64,000 nt of DNA, from the NCBI RefSeq assembly GCF_020178975.1, contig NZ_JAHXBU010000089.1, positions 186,001 through 250,000 on the forward strand, written 5' to 3'. This stretch comes from Cesiribacter sp. SM1. Its GTDB lineage: Bacteria; Bacteroidota; Bacteroidia; Cytophagales; Cyclobacteriaceae. This document shows, one piece after another, positions 33,378 to 42,855 of the stretch (the stretch's first letter is position 1; the number at the start of each line of letters is the position of its first letter). The notes below the pieces were generated by a model. The model was not told the DNA's origin and did not search any database. It saw only the letters and a list, made by a program, of their open reading frames with translations. A program made the position numbers and the translations under genes.

Positions 33378-35912
33378 TTATTTAAAATAGATTAAGAACC
33401 TTGTTCCTACGTTCACCTCACTTGTTACTTCAATATGACCGCCCATCGCATCTAAGTGCGTTTTAACCAGGAAAAGGCCAATGCCTCTGCCATCGGAATT
33501 AGCATGAAACCTTTTGTAAAGCTTAAATACCTTATCTCCTGCCGACTCCGTATCAAAGCCCGAGCCGTTATCAGACAGAGAAATAGTAGTGCCTGTGCCT
33601 GTATTGCTCATGCACTCAATGTTAACTACTAAGCTGCGGCCGGAGGCTCTGTATTTAATGGCATTCGACAGGAGATTATGAAATATGCTGTAAATATAGG
33701 CCTTATCGCCCTGTACATTTATACTTTCATCTATACCCATCTTCACTTCTGCTCCACATGCATGCAGCGGCTCACTTAAATCAGATATTGCCTGCTGGCA
33801 CACAAGCGCCAGCGGAATGCTCTCCCTGTCTATGGTATCTCTTTTATCCCTGATGGAAAGGATCATGTTCAGGTCCCTTAAAACTGTATCAAGCTGATTA
33901 ACACTCTTTCGCAGAAAATTAAGAGAAGTGTTGAATTCAGCCGAATCCTTACTGATCATCGATAGTATATCAACCAGCCCCATTGCATTGGCAACAGGCG
34001 ACCTAAGGTTGTGGGATACAATATAGGTAAACTGTTGCAGATCGCGGTTTTGGTTGAAAAGATCTTTTGTTAACTGCAGCTGGCTTTCCTCAACTTCTTT
34101 CCTGTAGCTGATATCAGACTGAATGGTGATAAACCTGCTTACTTTACCAGCCTCATTTAATACCGGCGTTACCTCCAGCAGTAGCCATATCTTTTCTCCA
34201 GACTTTTTATAGTTCAGCATTTCTTCATGAAATGGCTTACTCTGCATCCGTTTTTCTATGAACCGCTCAAGAACAATTTTATCTGTTTCTTCTCCTGTAA
34301 GGAAAGAAACCGGGGCTTTTCCTGCCACTTCAGGCAGTGTGTAGCCTGTAAGAGCTACAAAACCCTCATTAACCCATTCTATCAACCCGTCTGCATCAGT
34401 AATAACTACACCATTGGTTATTTTACTAGCCACCAGCGAGAGTCTCTCCAGTTCAAGCCTTGACTTTACTTTTTCAGTAACATCATCAAAGTAAACCGAC
34501 AGGCCTTCTTCAGAAGGAAAAGCTTTTACCTGCAGCCAGACATCGAGGTGCTTTAAATAAGCTTCGAAATGAGCAGATTTTCCTGTTTCAAGAGCTTCGC
34601 TATAGTGCCTGTGAAATTCACCATTTAACTCTTCCGGAAAGATATCCCAGATACTTTTACCGATTAGCTGCTCCCTGTTAGTATGTAAAATCCTGTCAAA
34701 TTCGCTGTTTACATACGTAAAGATCCAGTTCTTATCCAGGGTAAAGAAAGCATCTGTAATGCTTTCCATAATGTTGTTGAGCTTTTCGGCCTGCCGCCTG
34801 ATGGTTTTATTGTACTGGTGAATTTCGGTAACATCTCTTAGAATGCTGTAGACACCAATGGCGCTGCCGTTCACAACCACCGGAATTTTTGCAATGTCGA
34901 AGGTGTAAGTTCCCTTGCCTTCAAAGGGAATTGTTGCCTCATACCTTACCCACTCTCCATTGAGCGCATCCCGAAGGGCTTTATCACAAATTGGTATTAC
35001 CTCGGGGGTAAGAAAGTATGAAAATGGATGGTTGAGGATTTCCTCTTTTTCAACACCAAAAAAAGAAAGCGTGGTAGCATTTGCATCAATAATTATCCCC
35101 TCTCTGTCCTGAAACAGCACGATGTCCAGGTGATTCTCAAAAAGTGACTTAAACCTTTGCTCACTTTCCCGTAGCTTTAACCTGGTTTCTATTCTTTCTG
35201 TAACATCACGGGAGTTGGCTACCAGCGCCCTTACCTCGGGGTTATTCAGCTGGTTACTTATGGTGGTTTCAATCCACCGCCACTCTCCCTTTGCATTTTT
35301 GAAGCGATAATCGGGCACTTTGATATAACTGCTGGAAGTCAGGATCTTTGACAAGAGATCGGTTGCCAGCGAAATATCATCCGGATGAATGTAGTTTAGG
35401 GCATTTGTACCAATAAGCTGTTCATTGGTATATCCCATTTGCCTGTGAATGGAGCCTTCGCTGTGTAAATAATTCAGCTCCTGATCCAGCATAGCCAGCA
35501 TATCTACCCCATGCTCCACAATAGCCTGGTGCAGCTCATTTTTCTGCCGTGCCTTTTTTTGTTCGGTAATATCACGGCCAACGCAAATCACTACACCATC
35601 CTCTTTCAACCATGCCCCAGACCACATCATGTACACTTCATGACCGGCCTTATGAATATACCGGTTCTCGAAATTGTTGATCTTTTGGCCTTTGATCACA
35701 TCATTTGCAACCAGAAGGGTACGGTCCAGGTCATCAGGATGTATAAAGCAGCGCAGGCTTTGGCCTATCATCTCCTCCTGGCTGTACCCTAAAATATTTT
35801 TACAAGCTTCATTAACTTTAGTGTAGCACCCGTTCTGATCAAGTGCACAAATAATATCAAGAGAATTCTTTATAATCTTCTCCCAAACACTAACATCCCT
35901 GCTGACTTCCAT
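33378..35912 (-). CDS. Five-PAS sensor histidine kinase
   Basis: The 844-residue kinase has five PAS/PAC repeats (roughly residues 8-118, 120-240, 245-370, 372-490 and 492-615), each ending in a D-I/V-T-E-type linker. A coiled coil follows, then HisKA with phosphoacceptor SHNLRSP (about residue 640), and HATPase_c with NLLSNAIKY, DNGSGFD and GRGIGLFL. There is no signal peptide or TM segment, so it is cytoplasmic. Its ligand is unknown; multiple PAS folds often sense small molecules, redox state or light. The single-domain receiver 6 bp downstream is the likely partner. Confidence 0.88.
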   Translation of the reverse strand: MEVSRDVSVWEKIIKNSLDIICALDQNGCYTKVNEACKNILGYSQEEMIGQSLRCFIHPDDLDRTLLVANDVIKGQKINNFENRYIHKAGHEVYMMWSGAWLKEDGVVICVGRDITEQKKARQKNELHQAIVEHGVDMLAMLDQELNYLHSEGSIHRQMGYTNEQLIGTNALNYIHPDDISLATDLLSKILTSSSYIKVPDYRFKNAKGEWRWIETTISNQLNNPEVRALVANSRDVTERIETRLKLRESEQRFKSLFENHLDIVLFQDREGIIIDANATTLSFFGVEKEEILNHPFSYFLTPEVIPICDKALRDALNGEWVRYEATIPFEGKGTYTFDIAKIPVVVNGSAIGVYSILRDVTEIHQYNKTIRRQAEKLNNIMESITDAFFTLDKNWIFTYVNSEFDRILHTNREQLIGKSIWDIFPEELNGEFHRHYSEALETGKSAHFEAYLKHLDVWLQVKAFPSEEGLSVYFDDVTEKVKSRLELERLSLVASKITNGVVITDADGLIEWVNEGFVALTGYTLPEVAGKAPVSFLTGEETDKIVLERFIEKRMQSKPFHEEMLNYKKSGEKIWLLLEVTPVLNEAGKVSRFITIQSDISYRKEVEESQLQLTKDLFNQNRDLQQFTYIVSHNLRSPVANAMGLVDILSMISKDSAEFNTSLNFLRKSVNQLDTVLRDLNMILSIRDKRDTIDRESIPLALVCQQAISDLSEPLHACGAEVKMGIDESINVQGDKAYIYSIFHNLLSNAIKYRASGRSLVVNIECMSNTGTGTTISLSDNGSGFDTESAGDKVFKLYKRFHANSDGRGIGLFLVKTHLDAMGGHIEVTSEVNVGTRFLIYFK

Positions 35913-36357
35913 GGAGTTGATTTAATCTTAAGCTCTTCGATTCCAACATACAAATTTAATACACACCCATGGATAAAGGTACCAGATGTCGTAAAAAAGC
36001 AGAAGTTAAGTAAAATAGCAAACAGAAAGCTTTTTTGCAGATTCTACCGGGCATTTCAGGCAAGACGCAACACCATCAGCCATGTAATAAAAATACGATC
36101 TATCACAATGCTCCACACAACAAAGCAGCATCTCACGCCCTGTAATTCACTAACAGTAAATAATTTACACCCTTTATAATATACCAGGAATTCACCAACT
36201 GGAGTTATAAGCAGCAGTAAGGCATGTAACATTTAAGCTGGCAAACAGAACAAACAGTACTGCCTTTAAGACATGAAGGAGTTTCATACATGCGCCGGTC
36301 AGAAGTATCTGCCGGTGTACCTATGACATATAAAAAATATATTGGTATTTTGCGTTA
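35913..36357. other. Divergent intergenic region, promoters only suspected
   Basis: This lies between the kinase (minus) and the orphan receiver (plus). On the minus strand TAAATTTG (35951-35958) fits the TAnnTTTG element for the kinase, but a -33 TTG is not evident. On the plus strand GCCGGT occurs twice at about 36295-36315. No gene is seen. Confidence 0.4.
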
Positions 36358-36777
36358 ATGAAGTTAAGGAAGATACTACTGATTGATGATGATGATGTTA
36401 CCTGCTACCTGAACAAGCTGTTGCTGGACAGAATGTCGGTAGCCCGGGAGGTTGTTTCTTTAACTGACGCCTGGCAGGCCTTTAAGTTTATTCTCGATAA
36501 CTACCATAAACAAAGCATTCCGGAAGAAGATGGCTACGATCTGATCTTTCTGGATATTAACATGCCGGGGATGGATGGTTTCGCGATTCTCGAAGACATG
36601 GAGTCTCTGGAAATTGACCGGAGCAGGATTTTTGTGGTTATGCTTACCTCATCCATAAGCCCGGCAGACAGAGCAAAAGCGGTTTCACTGGGCGACAAAC
36701 TGCAGGGGTACCTGATTAAACCACTGCGCAGGGAAGATGTGGAGAAAATTGTACCAGCGCTTATAGATAAACCATAA
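36358..36777 (+). CDS. Orphan receiver-only response regulator
   Basis: The 139-residue REC domain has acidic residues in LIDDDDV, phosphoacceptor Asp in FLDINMPGMDGF, Ser/Thr in MLTSS, and Lys in LIKPL. No output domain is present. It is divergent from the five-PAS kinase unit and could receive phosphate from it or from a kinase elsewhere; the sequence does not tell. A GC-rich stem without a T run (GCCCGGC/GCCGGGC, 36795-36823) follows and may end the transcript. Confidence 0.8.
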   Translation: MKLRKILLIDDDDVTCYLNKLLLDRMSVAREVVSLTDAWQAFKFILDNYHKQSIPEEDGYDLIFLDINMPGMDGFAILEDMESLEIDRSRIFVVMLTSSISPADRAKAVSLGDKLQGYLIKPLRREDVEKIVPALIDKP

Positions 36778-36942
36778 GCACTTTTAAACATAAAGCCCGG
36801 CATTATTATTTTTCTGGCCGGGCCTGATGTATATGTTAATCCGGATTATCTCTGGATACCTGCTAATTTGTGCTAAACCCTTCAGGCACCCATTCGTATT
36901 CATAAGCAGGAACTCAATTTTTTTATTTATAAATTTTTCACA

Positions 36943-37227
36943 ATGAGCGCATTAGGCATATCCAGAGATACGCAATACAAAATTCTTGACAAATTAACTA
37001 CCATTGGCGTAGCAGTAGGCACTCGTTCTTTATTGAAGATGGGCTGGCAAAGTTTTGAGAAAAGCAATCCGCCGGAAAACCCAACCGACCCTGATGTTAT
37101 CTGGAAAGATGCTTTTATCTGGGGAGCGGCCGTAGGTCTTGGCGTTGGCCTCTCTAAGGTACTGATGAAAATTATCCTGGATGAATCATGGCAAAAATAC
37201 ATGGGACCAAAACCAGATGATGAATAG
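36943..37227 (+). CDS. DUF4235 membrane protein
   Basis: The 94-residue protein shows the DUF4235 layout: an N-terminal hydrophobic helix (YKILDKLTTIGVAVGTRSLLK), the central motif PPENPTDPDVIWKDAFIWGAAVGLGVG, and a second helix. It should be a two-helix membrane protein. No biochemical function is known for the family. It has its own terminator at 37309-37353. Confidence 0.75.
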   Translation: MSALGISRDTQYKILDKLTTIGVAVGTRSLLKMGWQSFEKSNPPENPTDPDVIWKDAFIWGAAVGLGVGLSKVLMKIILDESWQKYMGPKPDDE

Positions 37228-37308
37228 GTGTTGCTATACAATGGACGCACCCGTCATCTCTTTTGAATTTGACTGATTAGAATATGATCAGCAAATGATT
37301 AAATCATG

Positions 37309-37353
37309 AAGCGGACTACTCTTACAATTTAAGATTAGTCCGCTTTTGTTTTC
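37309..37353 (+). terminator. Terminator after the DUF4235 gene
   Basis: AAGCGGACTA (37309-37318) pairs perfectly with TAGTCCGCTT (37336-37345), followed by TTGTTTTC. It may also serve the convergent PepSY gene. Confidence 0.8.
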
Positions 37354-37403
37354 AAAGGCGGCTTAAGTCTCCGCTAAGCCAGGTCAATGAGCGCCACTAC
37401 CAT

Positions 37404-38513
37404 CTATATACTTGTAAAGTGCTCTGGTTCTTTTATGGATGGCCTTGCGAAGGTTACTTTTTTTCTCTTGCTTCTTTTCAGGTAAAGGAACCACCCACTG
37501 ATGCTTAGCCAGGCGGGTGCCAGACCAAACAGGCAGTACAGCAGCTTAACTGGCATGCCTCCAAAACCACCAAAATGCAGGGCAATTACCCAGGCATATA
37601 ACCGCTTTCCCAGGGGCTGCTCATGGCTTAGCACCAATTCAGCAGCATTGTAATCTTCAATACCCAGCTTCAGCTGATCGGCATAGGCTGGTAATAAGGG
37701 GTTTGTGTGTTTGCTTTTTCCGTACACCAGTAGTGGTGAAAGGCTGTCTGCAGGTAAAATAATAAAGGCGGGTGTAAAAACTGTTTTATGTTCCTCTACC
37801 TCCTGCATTAGCTGCTGCAGCGATACAACTGGGTTAGGCTTTGGTGCTGCCACAGGGCTGGGTTTACCCATATTGGCGCTAATTACAACAAATTGTATCC
37901 AGATACCTGTAACGGCTAACAGCAGGTTCAGCAGCAGCGACCAGACACCTATATAGCGGTGGGTGCCCGAGTAAAAAGTGCGCTTGCTCTTCAGGCTTAG
38001 CCTTTCCCTGAACAGGAGCACCGGCAACAGACGCCTGCGGTACACCCAGAGCCCCGTAAGCAGAGAAGCGATCATACTCAGGCCTAAAAGGGCCAGCAGA
38101 AAATTACCGGCAAGGCCCGCAAAGAGCGTATAGTGTAGTTTTAGCAGCCAGCGGCTTGGGGTGCTGAAGCGATCAATATCCAGCAAAACCTCCCCCGACT
38201 GTGGATGCACATAGAGCAGGCGCTGGCTTTCTTCTCCCCGTGCCTCAAACACCAGGGCCTGGCGGTAGGGCTCCGGCTGAAGATACAGGCGCAGCCGGTG
38301 GTAAGGGTAACGGCTTAATACCGCCGCCAGGGCCTGATCATACTGAAGACTATCTGCTGCCTGATCAAAAACGGCCCGGGCAGGAAAAGTAGCCCTGTCT
38401 ATTTCCTTATGAAAAACCAGGGCAGCGCCGCTCAGGCTAACCACCAGCAGCAGAACTCCTGATACAAGCCCCAGCCAATGATGCCACCGAAACAAGAGTG
38501 CCCCTTTGTTCAT
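37404..38513 (-). CDS. PepSY-associated TM protein, iron-uptake accessory (PiuB-like)
   Basis: The 369-residue protein has an N-terminal TM helix with the RWHHWLGLVSG signature of PepSY-TM proteins. Further TM helices lie near residues 140-160, 185-215 and 330-350, with periplasmic PepSY stretches between. Such proteins accompany TonB siderophore receptors and are thought to act as inner-membrane reductases or transport partners for iron chelates. The receptor gene lies 102 bp upstream on the same strand under an apparent iron-type operator, so the pair is probably co-regulated. Confidence 0.8.
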   Translation of the reverse strand: MNKGALLFRWHHWLGLVSGVLLLVVSLSGAALVFHKEIDRATFPARAVFDQAADSLQYDQALAAVLSRYPYHRLRLYLQPEPYRQALVFEARGEESQRLLYVHPQSGEVLLDIDRFSTPSRWLLKLHYTLFAGLAGNFLLALLGLSMIASLLTGLWVYRRRLLPVLLFRERLSLKSKRTFYSGTHRYIGVWSLLLNLLLAVTGIWIQFVVISANMGKPSPVAAPKPNPVVSLQQLMQEVEEHKTVFTPAFIILPADSLSPLLVYGKSKHTNPLLPAYADQLKLGIEDYNAAELVLSHEQPLGKRLYAWVIALHFGGFGGMPVKLLYCLFGLAPAWLSISGWFLYLKRSKRKKVTFARPSIKEPEHFTSI

Positions 38514-38615
38514 GCTTTATTTTCTGCTTTAAAATCTATCTCACAGCTACTATATACCTGTGCCGTTAGCAGCAGTTAAGCCGGGGCAGAGCAGTTTACG
38601 CCCTGCCCAACCGCA

Positions 38616-40964
38616 TTACAGGCTTATGTTCACAGACAGGTTGAATGCCGCACCCTTGCCTTTGGTATATAAGGAAGGTTGCGTAAACCACTGCGAACGG
38701 GCCGGGAAGTAATCTTCATTAAAAAGATTTTCTATACCCACTCGCAGGCTGGTACTTTCATTTACCCGGTAGCTGGCCGCTAGGTTCACGAGGTTATAGG
38801 CTTCTACAGGTGCCTTGTAGGGATCGTATGAGCCTCTTTCGTTCTGCTCAAAGCGGCTACGGTTGCGGATGCCTGTATATTGCAACTGCAAGGAGAGCCT
38901 TTCCTGAAGCAGCGAACAGCTCACATAGCCCGTGAGCTTTGGCGCAGAAATCCGCTCGCCGCCCAGGTACACATCCTCCGCATCTGATACTGATCCGTTA
39001 TCATTCACATCCAGCTTGCCTTCTGTCCAGGAATAAGAAGTGCCAATGCTAAGATTATCCAGGATGCGGTAATCGGCAATGCCCTCAAAACCCCAGACCT
39101 TTTCCGGGCTGCGCATCACTTCATACACCCCATTCACAAAACGGCCACTGGTGCCCAGCTCCGAGGTGCTTAGGTAACCCACGCCTTCCAGGCGGAGGTT
39201 CTTCCACTTGCTTACAAATCCTCCCTCGTAGTTGTTAATGATAATTGCTTCTGTATTGATGGCCGCAATACTGTTCACCCTTGCAGAGCGCAGCATCAGG
39301 CCAAGATCGGCTACACTAAAGCCCTGCGAAAAACTGGCATAGGGCGTAAACAGGTCAAACTTATTATAGCGAACACCAGCATTGAAAAGGTAGGCATTGT
39401 AGCTAAGACTGCCACCCTTTACACTAAAGCTTTCGGTAGTGCCGCCGGTCTGGTGGTTCACCATTTCCATGGTGGCATAGTCTTCTACGCCAATGTTTAC
39501 TTTCTCCATTCTAAAGCCACCTTTAAACACCAGGTCTTTCCAGAGGCTGAACTTTAGCTGGGTGAATGGTGCCAGGCTGTTCATGTTCATCTCCGGCACC
39601 CAGATACGGCCATCTACCAGCGGCTGCGAAGTAACATCATTGAGCAGGTCGAGTCCATAGGTAATATCGCTGGCAAACACCGCTGAGCTTAGCAGTGGCG
39701 TATTGAAGGCAAAGCGAAGCCCCTTCTTTTGTGAAAGGATACGCGACTGACCTCCGTTTACAAAATCATTAGACCAGAAAAACACATTGTCTACCGACTG
39801 GTAATAAGCATCCACATCATAGCTGGTTTGCCCGGGAAGCCCCTCCCCTTCGAACCGAAGGTTCAGGTTATGATTTGCCCTTACACCCTGGGGCACCCCC
39901 AGGATGTCGCCCAATACTGCAGCAGTTTTACGTTTCTCATCATAATTACCGAACTCAGAAACATAGTTGGTTTTTTGTTCACTGCTGTAGTAGTTATAGC
40001 TAAGCTGCGCCCGTTGTCCGGGCATCCAGTTATATCCAAACTTTAGGAAAGCATTGTAAGAATCTGTTTCACCCAACCCATAAGTGGGTGGCAGCACATC
40101 ACCTTCTGCATCTTTCCATTCGCCGGTCTGCTCGTAGATACCACTTACCACATAATCGAACTTATCCAGTTTTCCATATACCATCTGGCTTATCCTGGCG
40201 CCTAAACTGTTATCAATAGAAGATAGCGAGCCTGTGGTGCCCAGCTCAGTTACAGAAGAAAAAGGGTCGTCTTTTTTAGGTGTTCGGGTAATGTAATTGA
40301 TAATACCGCCGGCAGCACCATTGCCCCATACGGCAGTGGCGCCTTTGAGCACTTCCACGCGCTCTATTACGGCAGGATCCAGTGCGCGCATATCCATCGA
40401 ACCATTCCGAAGGGGTGTGGATTGCGGCACACCGTCAATCATAATAAGCATGGGCCTGCCCCGGAGTGTTTGGCCCCAGTTACTGCTGGTGCTGGTACTT
40501 GGCGCCAGTCCGGGCACCTGGTTGCTTAAAATGTCAATCAGGTTGGTGGTAACAATCATAGATTCCTGCAGCGCCTTCTGTGGAAGAATGGTAACGGAAG
40601 AAGGTGTTTCATCCAGGGTTTCAGGCGTGCGGCTGGCAGATACCACCAGGGCTGACAACTCTTCTACAGCCTCAGAAAGGGTAACAGAGAGTGCGCTTAC
40701 AGGCGCTGTTACCTTAACCTCCTCAGTTTTGTAGCCAACCATTGAGAGCACAAGTGTTACTGGCAGTGGTCTTTGGGTTTGTAAAGAAAAGCGGCCGTCT
40801 ACATCGGTAACTACACCTTCAGAAGTACCTTTTATACGCACGCTTACACCTACCAAAGGCTCATTGCTGGCGATGTTAACTTTTCCAGCTATCGTAACTG
40901 CGGATTGCGCTGCGGCAAATTGCGTCAGCAGCAGGAGCGCAAAGAGAGTAAAAAATTTGCCCAT
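38616..40964 (-). CDS. TonB-dependent siderophore receptor
   Basis: The 782-residue receptor has a signal peptide (ending FAAAQ) and a CarboxypepD_reg-like domain (residues 22-100). The plug has the typical order TPSSVTILPQ, LRGRPMLIMIDGVPQSTPLR and ERVEVLKGATAVWGNGAAGGIINYI, and a 22-strand barrel ends with FNLSVNISL. The end in an aromatic residue motif differs from the usual terminal Phe, but the length is normal. It would import a ferric siderophore or haem across the outer membrane using TonB energy. A matching promoter and palindromic operator lie directly upstream, and the PepSY gene follows. Confidence 0.88.
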   Translation of the reverse strand: MGKFFTLFALLLLTQFAAAQSAVTIAGKVNIASNEPLVGVSVRIKGTSEGVVTDVDGRFSLQTQRPLPVTLVLSMVGYKTEEVKVTAPVSALSVTLSEAVEELSALVVSASRTPETLDETPSSVTILPQKALQESMIVTTNLIDILSNQVPGLAPSTSTSSNWGQTLRGRPMLIMIDGVPQSTPLRNGSMDMRALDPAVIERVEVLKGATAVWGNGAAGGIINYITRTPKKDDPFSSVTELGTTGSLSSIDNSLGARISQMVYGKLDKFDYVVSGIYEQTGEWKDAEGDVLPPTYGLGETDSYNAFLKFGYNWMPGQRAQLSYNYYSSEQKTNYVSEFGNYDEKRKTAAVLGDILGVPQGVRANHNLNLRFEGEGLPGQTSYDVDAYYQSVDNVFFWSNDFVNGGQSRILSQKKGLRFAFNTPLLSSAVFASDITYGLDLLNDVTSQPLVDGRIWVPEMNMNSLAPFTQLKFSLWKDLVFKGGFRMEKVNIGVEDYATMEMVNHQTGGTTESFSVKGGSLSYNAYLFNAGVRYNKFDLFTPYASFSQGFSVADLGLMLRSARVNSIAAINTEAIIINNYEGGFVSKWKNLRLEGVGYLSTSELGTSGRFVNGVYEVMRSPEKVWGFEGIADYRILDNLSIGTSYSWTEGKLDVNDNGSVSDAEDVYLGGERISAPKLTGYVSCSLLQERLSLQLQYTGIRNRSRFEQNERGSYDPYKAPVEAYNLVNLAASYRVNESTSLRVGIENLFNEDYFPARSQWFTQPSLYTKGKGAAFNLSVNISL

Positions 40965-40970
40965 ACATTA

Positions 40971-40988
40971 AATTAATCTAGACTAATT
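40971..40988 (-). promoter_or_regulatory. Palindromic operator, probably iron-responsive
   Basis: AATTA-A-TCTAGA-C-TAATT is an 18-bp near-perfect palindrome just downstream of the predicted transcription start and 7 bp before the start codon, a position suited to repression. On the minus strand, with flanks, it resembles DtxR/IdeR boxes (TTAG...TTAG.CTA..). Which iron regulator binds is inferred from the gene it controls. Confidence 0.5.
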
Positions 40989-41000
40989 CTAAATAGTGAG

Positions 41001-41030
41001 CAAATGTAAATAAACATCCTTTTTTTTCAA
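41001..41030 (-). promoter_or_regulatory. Promoter of the siderophore receptor operon
   Basis: On the minus strand, TTG (41028-41030), a 19-bp spacer and TACATTTG (41001-41008) match the Bacteroidota form TTG - TAnnTTTG. It is followed by the palindromic operator and the start codon at 40964. Confidence 0.7.
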
Positions 41031-41300
41031 GCAGCAGGGGAACTTTTTCAGGGATTTTACCAAAACTTAATAAACAGCCGCTACAGCTAAGAGCAAACGT
41101 ATGTTAACCATAATGCGCCCCCATCCTGAAAAAATAACCAGGCTATATGTTGCGCTTTGCTGCAGGCCTGCTAATCACACCTGTTTGCGCAGAAAATGGT
41201 GAGCATACACCACAGCAGTTTGCTTAACCTTTCTGCCTGTGCCTGGTTAGAAAAGCAAACAAATAGCTGGCAGCAGCTCGGCAGACAACAGGAGGGCAGT

Positions 41301-42698
41301 ATGAGAGAGAATACCAGAGTTTGTATATTAATGATTGCTGTTGCAGCACTCCTGAGTACCTGCAACAGCCCCTTGACTGCACAAAGCCAGCAAATCCCTG
41401 AAGGGCAGGCAGCATCAGAAGAAGTTTTTATTGCAATTCCGAACCACCCCCTCCGGACAGAGGCCGACCTGGACGTGCTACTGCAGGAAATAGGCGATGC
41501 CCGTATTGTTTTACTGGGAGAAGCCTCCCATGGCACCTCTGAATACTACACCTGGCGCGCCGCCATCACCAAACGCCTGCTACAGGAAAAAGGCTTCGAT
41601 TTTATAGCCGTTGAAGGAGAATGGGCCGACTCCTACCGGGTGAACCAGTTTATAAAAGGCCCTCCGCAGGATAGCGCCGCTGTTGTGGAACTACTGCAGC
41701 ACTACAACCGCTGGCCCAGCTGGATGTGGGGCAACCACGAAGTGGCCGCACTGGTAGGCTGGCTTAATCGCTATAACCAGCAGCAACCCCAACAGGAAAA
41801 AGCAGGTTTTTACGGACTGGATGTATATTGCCTGTGGGAAGCGATGGAAGAGCTGATGCCCTACCTCCCCGACTCAGCCAAACAAGCCCAAAGAGCAGCA
41901 AGGAGGGTAGATAAATGCTTCCAGCCCTATAGTGCAGATGCACAGGAGTATGCCAGGGCAGTGGCAAATGCCTCTGCAAACTGCCGCCACACCACAAGCC
42001 AGCTCTGGAGAAGAGTACAAAAGCTTAGCAGGGAGGCCGCAGAAAAAAGCGAAGCCCTGTTTGTAATGGAACAAAATGCCCTGGTTGCCCTGAACGGCGA
42101 GCGCTACTACCGTGCCATGGTAAGCAGTGAGCAGGAATCCTGGAACATTCGCGACCGACACATGACCGAAACCCTCAGGCGACTACTGGCATTTCATGGT
42201 CCGGACTCCAAAGCCATAGTCTGGGAACATAACACCCATGTAGGCGACGCCCGCTATACAGATATGGCCCAAAGCGGCATGGTAAATGTTGGCCAGCTGG
42301 TACGGGAGGAATTTGGTGAGGATGTGTTTATTGTAGGCTTCGGCTCCTACGAGGGATCGGTTATTGCTGCCCGGCAATGGGGAGGGGCGGTAGAAGAAAT
42401 GCAGCTGCCGCCAGCACCCGAGGGTAGCTGGGAGAATATGTTGCATCAGCTAAGCGACGAAAACAAAATTATCCTGTCTCGCGATATTCAGAACCAGCAA
42501 TACCTGCAGCAGCCGCTGGGGCACAGGGCAGTTGGTGTTGTTTACCATCCAAACCTGGAAGCATACGGCAACTATGTGCCCTCTGTTATCCCCAAACGCT
42601 ATGATGCTTTCCTGTTTATTGACAAGAGCCGGGCATTACATCCCATAAGTGTACCCCTGCAAAATGAACCGCCCGATCTCTATCCATGGGGCTATTGA
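41301..42698 (+). CDS. Erythromycin-esterase-like lipoprotein
   Basis: The 465-residue protein carries the erythromycin-esterase family motifs: LLGEASHGTSEYY (catalytic Glu/His), an EGEW block, and WEHNTHVGDARY. Members of the family open macrolide rings or act on other substrates; most environmental homologues are untested, so a resistance role should not be assumed. A longer frame starts at 41196, but ATG 41301 is preceded by GGAGGG and opens a lipoprotein-like signal (CILMIAVAALLSTC), so it was chosen. The upstream 335 bp hold the receptor's promoter and operator. It is a single-gene unit. Confidence 0.75.
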   Translation: MRENTRVCILMIAVAALLSTCNSPLTAQSQQIPEGQAASEEVFIAIPNHPLRTEADLDVLLQEIGDARIVLLGEASHGTSEYYTWRAAITKRLLQEKGFDFIAVEGEWADSYRVNQFIKGPPQDSAAVVELLQHYNRWPSWMWGNHEVAALVGWLNRYNQQQPQQEKAGFYGLDVYCLWEAMEELMPYLPDSAKQAQRAARRVDKCFQPYSADAQEYARAVANASANCRHTTSQLWRRVQKLSREAAEKSEALFVMEQNALVALNGERYYRAMVSSEQESWNIRDRHMTETLRRLLAFHGPDSKAIVWEHNTHVGDARYTDMAQSGMVNVGQLVREEFGEDVFIVGFGSYEGSVIAARQWGGAVEEMQLPPAPEGSWENMLHQLSDENKIILSRDIQNQQYLQQPLGHRAVGVVYHPNLEAYGNYVPSVIPKRYDAFLFIDKSRALHPISVPLQNEPPDLYPWGY

Positions 42699-42855
42699 AT
42701 TTTATCAACGCTCCTATATGCCGAAAGAAAAGGAGTAGAATTAAAGGCTGCATAGAAAACAGCATGATTAACCCCTGATGTAATCATGGCATAAGACCTG
42801 CCTTTCCCGTCTTGCCCAAAGTGCAGACTTGAAGACAACTGTTAAATCTCCGGCT

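Noticed and set aside
41301-42698. Erythromycin-esterase-like gene as an antibiotic resistance determinant
   Set aside because: Most homologues in environmental bacteria are untested and no mobile or resistance context is present, so only the family is claimed.
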